A DNA stretch of 64,000 nt from Tumebacillus algifaecis (GCF_002243515.1 NZ_CP022657.1:2099001-2163000), one strand, 5' to 3'. Positions 7,523 to 15,573 are shown, numbered from the stretch's first letter. Numbers and translations: made by a program. Notes: a model not told the origin generated them from the sequence alone.

Positions 7523-8563
7523 ATGGATGTAAAGAAAATAACTAGAGATTTTTTCGACGGATACAACAGGATTAGAAAAAAGTCACTTTGGAAAGGTTGT
7601 TTTATCGAAGGTAAGGATTGCTCAACTGATATTATTCACGCACATTCAATTCAAAATAATAAAATTCTATCAAAGATTTCTGAGAATGGAGAGGTACTTC
7701 AATTTGGACAAACGTTAGATGATGATCTTGACTTTATGATCACGATGAAAAAAGAGGGACGTAAAAAAGCAACGACTTTTACTGGATTCTGTGGTTATCA
7801 TGATGGAAAAGTTTTTTCTCCTATCGAAAATCATGATTACATTATTGGCAATAAAGAACAAGAATTTCTCTATGCTTACAGAGCATTAGCAAAAGAATAT
7901 CACTCCAAAAGAAGTGTAAAGAAAATATCGGAGAATATAAAAGGATTATTGGAAGAGGGGGAGTTTACGAAGATTAATAATATTTTCAAGGAGATTGGAG
8001 ATCCCTCTGAAGAACATAAACAATTCATGGAGTCGATAGTGGCAGGGCATATTTGGGGTTCAGAAGATGCACTTGATAGATTGGAAAGTTACCGAATAGC
8101 AATGAATATTAACCTGAATAAAGGAAGGTACTATAAGGTACTTACCGATGTAATTGAGTTTGATGAGGAATATCATATTGCAGTATCTTCGTTATTAAAT
8201 ATCGAGAGAGATTTAGAAGGGAATATCGTGAATGATTTAGAGGACTTCAAGTCACATTTGACACCCCTGTTTTTCACAGTGTTCCCTCAAAGTGGTAAAA
8301 CATATGTATTAATGAGCTATTTTAAGGTTGATGAGCACCGTTATGCTTTTATAAAAGAACAAATATTATCGAAAGATACTGAAACACAAAAAAGAATAAT
8401 TTCAAACCTAATCGTGAAGTATGTTGAAAACTTTGCTGCTTCACCTATTCGTTGGGCTCAACTTACCATGGAACAGCAAGAAAAAATTAATCAAGCCTTT
8501 CTAAACACTATTTTTGAGAAAGGTAAGAAGCTCGATACATTAGATATTAATGTTTTTGTTTAA
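7523..8563 (+). CDS. Hypothetical protein with HNH-like Cys/His N-terminus
   Basis: A 346-residue protein. The N-terminal 100 residues carry paired metal-ligand-like positions: WKGCFIEGKDCS, then AHSIQNN, then TFTGFCGYHDGKVFSPIE. Such C...C / H / C-x-x-H spacing resembles a zinc-binding HNH-type nuclease core. I recall this pattern from widespread uncharacterised proteins in mobile regions but cannot name the family. The remainder is helical with no clear motif. The ATG at 7523 follows AGAGGTGATAG. The gene is A+T-rich, ends in a terminator, and lies after the HEPN-like gene; together they may form a defence or toxin unit (inference). Confidence 0.55.
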   Translation: MDVKKITRDFFDGYNRIRKKSLWKGCFIEGKDCSTDIIHAHSIQNNKILSKISENGEVLQFGQTLDDDLDFMITMKKEGRKKATTFTGFCGYHDGKVFSPIENHDYIIGNKEQEFLYAYRALAKEYHSKRSVKKISENIKGLLEEGEFTKINNIFKEIGDPSEEHKQFMESIVAGHIWGSEDALDRLESYRIAMNINLNKGRYYKVLTDVIEFDEEYHIAVSSLLNIERDLEGNIVNDLEDFKSHLTPLFFTVFPQSGKTYVLMSYFKVDEHRYAFIKEQILSKDTETQKRIISNLIVKYVENFAASPIRWAQLTMEQQEKINQAFLNTIFEKGKKLDTLDINVFV

Positions 8564-8601
8564 AAGTAACACAACGATAGGATATGTGCATTTCGTAAAG
8601 T

Positions 8602-8632
8602 AACCGTATCATTATGGGTACGGTTTTTTTTT
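8602..8632 (+). terminator. Terminator
   Basis: Stem AACCGTA/TACGGTT, ten-base loop, run of T. Confidence 0.85.
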
Positions 8633-8774
8633 GTTTTGTCTTATAGGGGACAAATTTTCTGAGGGTTGATCATCAATTTAATAGACATATAATACTCTAT
8701 GGAGACCGCAAGGCTACTCCACATACCAAATCACCCATACAACGACATATCCGCGTGATAACAGGCTTTCCAAA

Positions 8775-8826
8775 GAGAGGTACCGAAGTGCTCATAACGG
8801 GTCGGTCTTGAAAACCGTTAGGGTCA
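8775..8826 (+). pseudogene. 5' fragment of tRNA-Ser (UGA-type)
   Basis: The sequence GAGAGGTACCGAAGTG...TCATAACGGG...CGGTCTTGAAAACCG matches the acceptor, D-arm and anticodon arm of a bacterial tRNA-Ser with anticodon TGA. The variable arm, T-arm and 3' acceptor are missing, so it cannot be a functional tRNA. It is probably a scar of element integration or deletion at a tRNA-Ser gene. Confidence 0.6.
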
Positions 8827-8846
8827 TACTCGATATATAAATAAGA

Positions 8847-8876
8847 AACCGCATCCATGGTGGGAGGCGGTTTTTT
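8847..8876 (+). terminator. Terminator-like hairpin
   Basis: AACCGC and GCGGTT arms (with further imperfect pairing inside), then TTTT. It lies just after the first tRNA-Ser fragment. Confidence 0.5.
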
Positions 8877-8986
8877 GTTAGAATGTGATCGAGTTTATAG
8901 GCTTTGAGATTGCTTGAGTTTTACAAAACTAGTAAAGTTGTAGTAATCCAACCAAGTTTTGAAAAACCACCTACTAACTAAACAGT

Positions 8987-9172
8987 GAGATTGAAGAAGT
9001 TCCTTCTAAACAAGCTAAAACCCTTGCAAAATCCTCCCCCAACGTCGACTCGATCCGCAACCTTTTCGGCAACACGGTCAACGTGGGCAAGGCGAAACCG
9101 ACCAACTCGGAGTTCATTGCTAATGTCGCGAAAAAGTTGTGCATCGAGTCGAAATGTTATAGCCGATACTAG
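8987..9172 (+). pseudogene. Possible remnant of an unidentified protein C-terminus
   Basis: An open stretch reading EIEEVPSKQAKTLAKSSP then NLFGNTVNVGKAKPTNSEF and a stop. The protein-like composition and higher G+C than the surroundings suggest a relic of a real gene, but there is no start or ribosome binding site and I do not recognise it. Confidence 0.25.
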
Positions 9173-9450
9173 ATAACCAAAAGTTGAAGCTATGGCCTAT
9201 TCAAAGGTTGAAGGAAAAGATACCGTTCGCTTCTAGTTCGAATTCATCAGATATTACATTCGAATCTTACTGTGTAGGTCATCCAAGCGATAAAAAATAT
9301 ATAGGAAACGGGGATTAATCTTGATAAACGGCGCAACTCATAGTAAATTTGTAATAGAGTTCGCTAGGGCTTTACGCACGATACGCCATGACTAACAAGT
9401 CCAAAACGCCAAAAATCCTTGCTACATCTGACCTCTCGCCACTACCACAT

Positions 9451-9505
9451 GGAGAGGTACCGAAGTGGTCATAACGGGGCGGTCTTGATAACCGTTAGGG
9501 TTCAT
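9451..9505 (+). pseudogene. Second 5' fragment of tRNA-Ser
   Basis: GGAGAGGTACCGAAGTGGTCATAACGGG... repeats the fragment at 8775 with a few changes (TTGATAA where the first has TTGAAAA beside the anticodon). The variable and T-arms are again absent. Two such copies 676 bp apart suggest repeated integration or duplication at a tRNA-Ser locus. Confidence 0.6.
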
Positions 9506-9542
9506 GCATTAAAATCCACAAACAAGAACCAGCTTACGATTC

Positions 9543-9571
9543 TTGCAAGAGTCCGCTCTTAGAGGTATAAT
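9543..9571 (+). promoter_or_regulatory. Sigma-A promoter upstream of tRNA-Pro
   Basis: TTGCAA at 9543-9548, a 17-base spacer and a perfect TATAAT at 9566-9571, reading toward the tRNA-Pro sequence at 9653. A second TATAAT lies at 9623-9628 with a weak TTGTGA 19 bases before it. Confidence 0.55.
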
Positions 9572-9652
9572 GAGTTAAACCAAATGGACTTTCGGCGTTG
9601 TGAAATAGTGGACGAACCTTTATATAATAAGGATTCTTTCTCTCACTTAACC

Positions 9653-9729
9653 TTAAATATAGCGCAGCCTGGTAGCGCGCACCCTTGGGGTGGGTGAGGT
9701 CGTGGGTTCGAATCCCGCTATTCCGACCA
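9653..9729 (+). tRNA. tRNA-Pro(GGG) with defective acceptor stem, probable attachment site
   Basis: From 9660 the sequence is a good tRNA-Pro: D-arm GCGC...GCGC, anticodon arm CACCC-TTGGGGT-GGGTG (anticodon GGG), T-arm GTGGG-TTCGAAT-CCCGC, 3' strand TATTCCG and ACCA. The 5' acceptor strand should be CGGAATA but reads TTAAATA, so pairs 2 and 3 fail. This is what remains at the far end of an element that integrated into the 3' part of a tRNA gene; the complete tRNA would then lie left of the window. The A+T-rich DNA stops here and G+C-rich DNA begins. It may be a pseudo-tRNA; a terminator follows. Confidence 0.65.
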
Positions 9730-9739
9730 TATTGTAAGA

Positions 9740-9775
9740 AAGCGTGTCGGGACTTAGTTCCGGCACGCTTTTTTG
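9740..9775 (+). terminator. Terminator after tRNA-Pro
   Basis: Stem AGCGTGTCGG/CCGGCACGCT (one G-T pair), nine-base loop, then TTTTT. Confidence 0.9.
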
Positions 9776-9851
9776 TTTTAGGGGATGCAGGAGAAGAGTC
9801 GAAAGGCGAGGTTCTTCGTTCAGCAGGGGGTTCCTCCTATACAACGCTCTT

Positions 9852-10230
9852 CTATTCGGTGACGACTTGCGCGGCGAGGATGGAGGTTGCTGCCGCAAGC
9901 GATACGCCGACCGCTTCGGCTGGCAGGGCACAGTGCGCGGCGTTGCCGATCAGCAGCAAACCGTCTTGCGTCCACTCTTTGACAAAATGCAGGAGGGCTA
10001 GCAAGATGTGGAACGGTTTGAAGTCGCTCAATGTCTCGGCGAAATCGGCCAGCGTAGGTGTGGCCGCGTGCAATTCGTCCGCGCCGCGATCGGTGATCTG
10101 CTTCCACTGCCTTATTGGCAGCATGATCCCGGCTTGCAACTGGCCGCGGTGGCGATTGTGAACTGGGTGGACTGGAAGAAGCTGATGCAGGAGAGACAGG
10201 GGCGGAAGGATCGGAGTTTCGTGAGCTGAG
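9852..10230 (-). pseudogene. FAD-dependent monooxygenase, C-terminal fragment
   Basis: On the minus strand about 95 codons encode the distal FAD-binding motif of UbiH/PHBH-type aromatic monooxygenases: WTQDGLLLIGNAAHCALPAE then AVGVSLAAATSILAAQVV, where GD-A-A-H is normal and here is GNAAH. No ATG with a ribosome binding site precedes it, the Rossmann N-terminus is missing, and the reading frame upstream has no usable start. G+C content fits the core chromosome rather than the island. I read it as the tail of a gene destroyed by events at the tRNA-Pro site next to it. Confidence 0.6.
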
Positions 10231-10311
10231 TTACAGTTGTGGGGGAAGGGGTATATATGCTATTCTGTTGCTGGTTGCAACATTCTCGTACGACAAAGGA
10301 GCGTTTCGCAC

Positions 10312-10773
10312 ATGTCTAACGAACTGGAAGCGAAAAAAGGCACCCATTATACACTGATCGATGCAGGTCCGTTTACGGAGCTGGGAAAGTACAAGTTCGA
10401 AGTCGGTCCCTATCAGTTCCCAGGTAAGCTGTTTTTGAACGAGCTGCTCGGGTTGACAGGAATGGAAGTCAGCTTCGGGAAGATGTTCCCCGGCACGGGA
10501 TTACCATATTCGCATAAGCATGTGGAGAATGAAGAGCTTTATATTTTTATCAAAGGCCAAGGGCAGTTCTTGATCGATGGCGAAGTGATTGACGTTCGCG
10601 AAGGGACTGCGATTCGCGTAGGCACGGAAGGCGTGCGGACGTGGCGGAACAACTCGACGGAGGAATTGCACTATATTGTGATTCAAGCGAAGCAAGGCAG
10701 CTTGGGGCAGTATACGCTGCAGGATGGGAAGATCGTCGAGCCGAAGGTGACGTGGCCAGGCGAAGAGGCGTAG
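10312..10773 (+). CDS. Cupin domain protein
   Basis: A 153-residue protein with a single conserved beta-barrel cupin. The first motif is LPYSHKHVENEELYIFIKGQG (metal-type His-x-His...Glu) and the second is in the VGTEGVRTWRNNS region. Small stand-alone cupins may be metal enzymes (isomerases, dioxygenases) or sugar/ligand-binding proteins; the substrate is not visible. I chose the ATG at 10312 with AAAGGAGCG upstream. It is flanked by pseudogenes on both sides yet appears intact, with G+C content like the core genome. Confidence 0.8.
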   Translation: MSNELEAKKGTHYTLIDAGPFTELGKYKFEVGPYQFPGKLFLNELLGLTGMEVSFGKMFPGTGLPYSHKHVENEELYIFIKGQGQFLIDGEVIDVREGTAIRVGTEGVRTWRNNSTEELHYIVIQAKQGSLGQYTLQDGKIVEPKVTWPGEEA

Positions 10774-10870
10774 TGTTTTCATGATCTTTGGGGGAGGGGT
10801 GTCATTTCATTCCTCTCGCTGAATACGGTCTGTTCGTAACTCTCTATGATAATCATGGGGGGTTATTTTT

Positions 10871-11216
10871 ATGTTTGGAGCTAAGACAAAACGTAAGGGC
10901 GCAAGAAATTCAACTAGCATCAATGGCCGTTCTTTCGTGGGAGGGTGATCGCTGGTCGAAATGTTCGGAAGGTATATGTTGCAGGAAAAGGCGGATGGCT
11001 TGGCACGGAAAACCCATAAAGACTATGAAGTACATTTAAGATACTTGTTAGACTCTAAAAGGCGGTGACATCGCGGGGGAAGACATCACTGCCGATTTGT
11101 TAAGAGCCAATATTGACTGGATGATCCATGACAAGGGACTTTCCCCAGTAACGACAAATGTGAGGATCAGAACGATGAGGGCTTATATTCGTTTCGCATT
11201 TAATATGGCGTTCTGA
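10871..11216 (+). pseudogene. Tyrosine recombinase N-terminal (core-binding) fragment, broken
   Basis: The translated sequence begins MFGAKTKRKGARNSTS, hits an in-frame TGA, continues with LQEKADGLARKTHKDYEVHL, then needs a frameshift to continue GGDIAGEDITADLLRANIDW and ends at a stop in FAFNMAF. These pieces match the SAM-like core-binding domain of phage integrases (...GLSPVTTNVRIRTMRAYIRF...). The whole catalytic domain is missing. It is a decayed integrase unrelated in frame to the one at 5975, showing a second past integration. Confidence 0.65.
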
Positions 11217-11267
11217 GAGGGGATTGAACAACAGCCTCATTCTTATAAATGAAAAGAGGATTTTATA

Positions 11268-11296
11268 GGAAACAAAAATGCACCCATCGGGGTGCA
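11268..11296 (-). terminator. Terminator of second peptide locus
   Basis: Reading leftwards, stem TGCACCC/GGGTGCA then TTTTTGTTT. It lies 9 bp after the small exported peptide gene. Confidence 0.85.
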
Positions 11297-11304
11297 AGGA
11301 TAAA

Positions 11305-11436
11305 TCAGTTACGAGGATTGGAGATAACTCCATGCGGTTTTGGGTCGAGGTCAGCTACAACGTTTGAAAGGTTACTTCCGTTGCTGACGAGAACAACAAA
11401 TGCACACAGCGCTAACAGTGCTAGGATCTTTTTCAT
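11305..11436 (-). CDS. Second secreted Phr-like pro-peptide
   Basis: A 43-residue pre-peptide: MKKILALLALCAFVVLV is a Sec signal peptide, followed by a short polar tail ending DPKPHGVISNPRN. It starts 9 bases after the stop of a TPR receptor fragment, with GGGAGTAGAG as ribosome binding site, and ends at a terminator. The tail shares the P-x-P-x-G-[IV]-I-[AS]-N pattern with the peptide at 3641-3775, which also follows an HTH-TPR gene. It is an apparently intact signal gene whose own receptor is truncated. It may still be made if a promoter lies within the receptor relic, and it could act on other receptors in the cell or population (inference). Confidence 0.65.
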   Translation of the reverse strand: MKKILALLALCAFVVLVSNGSNLSNVVADLDPKPHGVISNPRN

Positions 11437-11445
11437 TTCGACTCT

Positions 11446-12369
11446 CTACTCCCTTGCTAAGGATTCAAAAAGATCACTTCGTTTGCTTTGCAAGTCAAGA
11501 GCTTCTTCCAAATTCCCTGTCTTACGAGAAGATTCCACGGCAATTTGGAGGGCAGCAGCTTGATCTCTCATAAAACCTATTATAGCAAATATGTTAGAAG
11601 ATTTTAAAGCGAGTTCGTGGGCTTGAATATAATTCTGAATTTTAAAGTGGTATTTAGCGAAAACAGCATATAGTTCTCCTAATTCTAGCGTTGTAGATAG
11701 TTCGGTTAATGATGCCATGTTTTGCGCTTTGCAAAGGTACTCATATGCTTCTTCGACTTGCTCAGTAAGTAGAAGAATTTCTGCGATTTTAGCATAAACA
11801 AAAACCACTCCTGCAGGATAGTTGTCCAATTCAAATTGGTTGGCACACTGAATCAGATCTTGAATTGCTTGAACAGGATTCTCTTTGTATGTAATGGATG
11901 CGGCCATCGTCACCTGAACACGACTAAATAATGAGTTGTTGTTCAGAGTTTGATATAAGGTCTTTGCTTGATCAAAGAATTCAGATGCTCTTTGAAAGTC
12001 ATCTGTGTTTTTGTATGCAATACCTAACACATATAATGCATCGGCTAGTTTCCTTATGTCATTTATTTTTTTGTAATATGCCCCTGCCTTTTCAATATAC
12101 GGGAGAGATTCACGAATACACCCTTTTCTGCGTAAGGTTAACCCAACATTGAATGAAATATAGGCTGCGAGATGATCGAATTCAATGAATCGGTTTATAT
12201 AATCATAAGCGCGTTTGTAGTTGTAAAGCGCTTCCTCGGTTTCTTGCAATTCTGTATAGTTATTTCCGATCTTGTTTCTGATCCAAGCCAGTACATACGC
12301 ATCGTGAAAATTGGAAGATTCAAGACTTAGAATCATTGGTTGCAAAATCGACAGAGCTTGGTCCGACAA
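11446..12369 (-). pseudogene. TPR receptor lacking its N-terminal HTH (RRNPP-type)
   Basis: About 307 codons of TPR repeats (AYISFNVGLTLRRKG, ADALYVLGIAYKNTDDFQRA, LGELYAVFAKYHFKIQNYIQA) equivalent to the C-terminal two thirds of an HTH-TPR peptide receptor. No ATG or ribosome binding site precedes it; the open frame only begins at a TTG after unrelated sequence, and the DNA-binding domain is absent. The break lies near 12370. The 3' end is intact and coupled to a peptide gene. I infer a full HTH-TPR/peptide operon truncated by deletion or rearrangement. If still expressed it could act only as a peptide sink. Confidence 0.65.
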
Positions 12370-12608
12370 GAGAGGAAGAAAGAGGGAAACGAGCGAAATA
12401 CACGATAATTGGGGGAAATTACTCAGGCATCGTATGGGCGGTACTCTTACAATTACGAGCCAACCTACTCATCGGCAGGTGGATGAACCGCTATATGGCA
12501 TTCGAAGACACAATGAGTGGCTACACGTAAAATTTGGACGGAGTGTCAGGCGTTCAAGCGAAATATTGAGCCTTGTACGAAGGATTAGTAATTTCGGGAG
12601 GGAAAAAC
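12370..12608. other. Junction region between receptor relic and exported protein
   Basis: On the plus strand an open stretch at about 12390-12530 reads AKYTIIGGNYSGIVWAVLLQ and GRWMNRYMAFEDTMSGYT and looks like coding sequence, but has no start signal and I do not recognise it. It may be the remnant of whatever truncated the receptor. Confidence 0.25.
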
Positions 12609-13331
12609 ATGCGGCCGCTGGCGAATAAAATTGTGCTTTCCTGCTGTCTGATTGCTGGCATTGGGTTATCAGTGTTCGCTGTGATCTCGTTACTTGCGAC
12701 TGACTTCGAAATAAATAGAATAGCAATGATTGATTCTGTTGCACCAGACTTCGAGTTCGTCAAGGAGTCGGAGTACCTTACGACAGCAAATCAAGCAAGT
12801 ATGGAAACCTACGGAACGTTAGCTGAAATGAATGATCGAGCGGTAATGATAGCTGAAGTGCAAATCATTGATCAACAGATCGAGAACATTTTGGAGGCTC
12901 CACCACTACCAGTAACATGGTCGGTGGCTGAGGTTAGAGAAGTTTATAAAGGGGATAACACGACTAAGTCAATTGTGATTGGCGAAATTGGAGGTATGGT
13001 GGATAGAGCGACTTCTAAAACGATTGAAAAAGAGTCCAATGGCATACCAATAAATAGCGAAAACGTTTATGAATATACAATTCAAGGTTCTCCTGTAATG
13101 AAAAAAGGTAACACGTACATTGTATTATTGGAACAAGGGACGAAAGAAAACACATATGCGATAGTTGGAACGGTGCAAGGGAAACTTCGGATCAGCGATA
13201 CAACGAACAAAGGGGTTGTCACAATTGATCCGGAGATTTTTGCAAAACAGATGAATGAATTGTTCTGGTTCCAACGAAAGTTTGCAGGCAAAGATAAAGC
13301 GGATATTGCCGCAGCATTGAAGAATTATTGA
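12609..13331 (+). CDS. Hypothetical exported or membrane-anchored protein
   Basis: A 240-residue protein. The first 30 residues (MRPLANKIVLSCCLIAGIGLSV...) are a signal peptide or N-terminal membrane anchor; the rest is soluble with beta-rich stretches (VTWSVAEVREVYKGDNTTKS, KKGNTYIVLLEQGTKENTYAI), which suggests an extracytoplasmic domain. I do not recognise a family. The ATG at 12609 has GGGAGGG seven bases upstream. It stands alone between a receptor relic and an IS fragment and looks intact. A weak hairpin follows the stop. Confidence 0.6.
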   Translation: MRPLANKIVLSCCLIAGIGLSVFAVISLLATDFEINRIAMIDSVAPDFEFVKESEYLTTANQASMETYGTLAEMNDRAVMIAEVQIIDQQIENILEAPPLPVTWSVAEVREVYKGDNTTKSIVIGEIGGMVDRATSKTIEKESNGIPINSENVYEYTIQGSPVMKKGNTYIVLLEQGTKENTYAIVGTVQGKLRISDTTNKGVVTIDPEIFAKQMNELFWFQRKFAGKDKADIAAALKNY

Positions 13332-13446
13332 CAAAAGGTATCGGCAAAAGCCGAGGCCTTATTCGTGTGAATATCGGTTGTAATATCCTCAATATTAACG
13401 GTTGATATTTCCCCACTTCGAACGGACAATCTCTCCTAGAGGAGAG

Positions 13447-13599
13447 AAATCATGGTCAAGATTGGGGCGAGTTTCGTGTGGATTGGAACGGGAAGAAAAA
13501 ACGTCGCTATGCGTTTGTCATGGTTTTGGGACTCTACCGCTCAATGTTCGTGGAATTCACAAAAGATCAACGGTTAGAAACTCTAATACGAAATTGGTG
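13447..13599 (+). pseudogene. IS21-family transposase (IstA) fragment
   Basis: About 50 codons read GQDWGEFRVDWNGKKKRRYA then FVMVLGLYRSMFVEFTKDQR LETL before a stop. This is the start of the DDE catalytic core of IS21-type IstA transposases (first Asp region D-W/F-G-E...). There is no N-terminal HTH part, no remaining DDE residues and no IstB. It is a short relic. Confidence 0.6.
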
Positions 13600-13990
13600 A
13601 ATCTCAAGTGATCGTCGCTGGGACAGTATAAGAAACCTGGCCGAGCAAATGGTTCAATCCGAACTTTGAGCGCGGACAAAATATTTCCAATGTGATTCAG
13701 AGTGATGTTATAATTAATGTTGCAAAAGATATAAGGGGTTAACCTTACAGAACGAAAGAAGAGACTGTTGACATTGACAAAGGTCAAGTCGGTAACGCCG
13801 TTTGAAAATTAGAAGATTTTCCTGAATTTAACTACTTCCGTCGGAAATACCTGAGGAACTAAAAAATACTTGAAACTACCGAAAATGGCTGATCCGAAAA
13901 ATCAACCTTAACACGTTGATTCTAATCAATATGCTTTGAAGACGTAGTTGTATCTACGTTGCATTGAGTATTGATCTTAACAGACTTTAG
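13600..13990. other. Degenerate intergenic DNA
   Basis: 390 bp after the IS21 relic. I see short broken frames only and no RNA or repeat I can name. Confidence 0.35.
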
Positions 13991-14033
13991 CCGCCCAATT
14001 CGAAACTCTGGGAAACGGGCGGTGTTTATTTTA
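13991..14033 (+). terminator. Terminator-like hairpin before Mrr gene
   Basis: CCGCCC at 13991-13996 pairs with GGGCGG at 14017-14022, followed by TGTTTATTTT. It probably ends a transcript whose gene has decayed. Confidence 0.55.
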
Positions 14034-14052
14034 TAAAAAAGTAAGGAGAAGC

Positions 14053-14765
14053 ATGATGGAAACGTCTTATTATGTCATTGGTGGTTTGATTGTACTGTCT
14101 ATTTTGCTGGAAAGAGCATCGAAAAAGAAAAAGCGAAAAGGAAAACGCAGCAACAGCAATCGAAACGTTGCACCTAAAGTCAAAGCAACTTCCAGCCCTT
14201 CAACTGAAGTACGCGCAGATTCGGTCATTCTTCAAACCCCGCTGCAAGAACTTTCAGGATTCGAGTTTGAACGGCTGCTCGCGCTCTATTTTCGCGACCA
14301 AGGCTACAAAGTGGAGGAGACTGGTGTAGGTGGGAACGACGGTGGGGTTGATTTGGTTTTGATTGATCGAAGGGGGAGCGTACGGCGGTTCAGGCTAAGC
14401 GGTATGCGGATCATAATAAGGTACCAGTACAAACTGTGCGCGAATTGGTGGGAGCTAAGCGCAATCATAATTGTATCCTCACCCTTCTGATCACCACATC
14501 TGACTTGACAGAGCCTGCCAAGAAGGAGGCGGAGCAACTTCATGTGGATTTCTGGCACGGTGCTCATGTCGAACGAAAATTGGCCATATGGGGGAAATAC
14601 AAGCCCAAAAAACAGAAGCAAAGAACGGCTCGTCAAGAAGTGGCCATTGCACGGGAAGTAATTTGTAAGTGCGGTCATTCGATGGTGATCCGCCAGAACA
14701 AGCAAGGTGTATCCTTTTATGGTTGCTCCCGTTTCCCGAATTGCCGGCATACAAAGTCAATCTAA
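14053..14765 (+). pseudogene. Mrr-type restriction endonuclease with zinc ribbon, frameshifted
   Basis: The N-terminal frame has a membrane-anchor-like stretch (YYVIGGLIVLSILL), a basic linker and the start of a PD-(D/E)XK nuclease domain (FERLLALYFRDQGYKVEETG, GGVDLVL). The catalytic Q-A-K and the rest (RTAVQAKRYADHNKV..., C-terminal CKCGHSMVIRQNKQG...GCSRFPNC zinc ribbon) lie in the +2 frame. One extra G in the run GGGGG at 14372-14376 would rejoin them into one protein of about 237 residues. So it is either a genuine 1-bp mutation or a homopolymer sequencing error. Start ATG 14053 with AAGGAG. Mrr-like enzymes cut foreign, often modified, DNA. Confidence 0.7.
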
Positions 14766-14920
14766 TTCGAGCAGCCTGTTTGCGTGAATCCTCTGATTAG
14801 CTAGTGCCGCGGGAGAGGTATGATCCCGTGATGCCAATCGGATTTTAACAGCTATCTTCGGTTTGACGAAATGACGAATCGAGGGTGCGTTCTTGTGTGA
14901 TTACTAGGGGAGGAAGTTGA

Positions 14921-15508
14921 ATGCGCAACTTTGCTGAAGAATTAGCCTACTGGTATTTTCGATTAAATGGCTTTTTCTTGATCGAGAACTACGTACTACA
15001 TCGGCAGGGACATGAAATGCCTTACAACGCTGATATTGACTTACTAGGAGTTAGGCATAAATATTCCTATGAAGCAGTTGAGAGACGACAATTTGACCCA
15101 GACCCCAATCTGATGCGGCACTTTCAGCCGAATAAACACATCGGTATTCTGTGTGAGGTCAAGTCGGGAAATGCAACGCCAGCCAATATCAATCTCAGCA
15201 AAAAAGAACGATTGCTGTCGGCAGTTGAAAGGATTGGGTTCTTCTCACGTGATAAGTCTGATGCGATCGCCAGCGACCTCGTGCATAAAAAAACGTCAGC
15301 GGGTACCTATCATCAAGTTGGAAAAATATTACTTACAAAAGATGGTATCCAACGTGATGACTTTATCTGTTTGAAGCTTCTGGATGTTGAGCAGTTTCTC
15401 ATTGCACATTTGCAAAAGAATTTGCGAGAAAAGGCGGGAGGGAAATTATTCTTTCCTGCAGGATTGATTCAGTATTTGATGTGGAAAGTGGAGGAAGGGC
15501 TAGGATAG
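14921..15508 (+). CDS. Putative PD-(D/E)XK nuclease-like protein
   Basis: A 195-residue protein. The stretch NADIDLLGVRH followed some 35 residues later by ILCEVKSG fits the D...(D/E)-x-K core of the PD-(D/E)XK nuclease fold, with the N-terminal helix LAYWYFRLNGFFLIENYVLH typical of such proteins. It is not a known restriction enzyme to me and has no methylase partner here. The ATG at 14921 has GGGGAGG upstream; a terminator follows. It lies 155 bp after the broken Mrr gene, consistent with a defence-gene cluster. Function is inferred from fold motifs only. Confidence 0.6.
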   Translation: MRNFAEELAYWYFRLNGFFLIENYVLHRQGHEMPYNADIDLLGVRHKYSYEAVERRQFDPDPNLMRHFQPNKHIGILCEVKSGNATPANINLSKKERLLSAVERIGFFSRDKSDAIASDLVHKKTSAGTYHQVGKILLTKDGIQRDDFICLKLLDVEQFLIAHLQKNLREKAGGKLFFPAGLIQYLMWKVEEGLG

Positions 15509-15548
15509 AAGTTCGTCCAAGATCCATGAGTAGTGAATAGTTAGCATG

Positions 15549-15573
15549 GGCGAACCGAGGGATTGCCTTTTTT
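15549..15573 (+). terminator. Terminator
   Basis: GGCGAACC pairs imperfectly with GGATTGCC around a short loop, followed by TTTTTT. It resembles the terminator at 5622. Confidence 0.6.

Noticed and set aside
8985-9176. The other-frame 63-codon open stretch at the same place as the remnant protein
   Set aside because: The frame offset by one reads a more protein-like sequence; this one is low-complexity Arg/Ser-rich.
9685-10161. Plus-strand open frames across the tRNA-Pro and the following G+C-rich stretch
   Set aside because: They cross a tRNA sequence and a terminator and lie opposite a clear monooxygenase fragment; composition of the translations is not protein-like.
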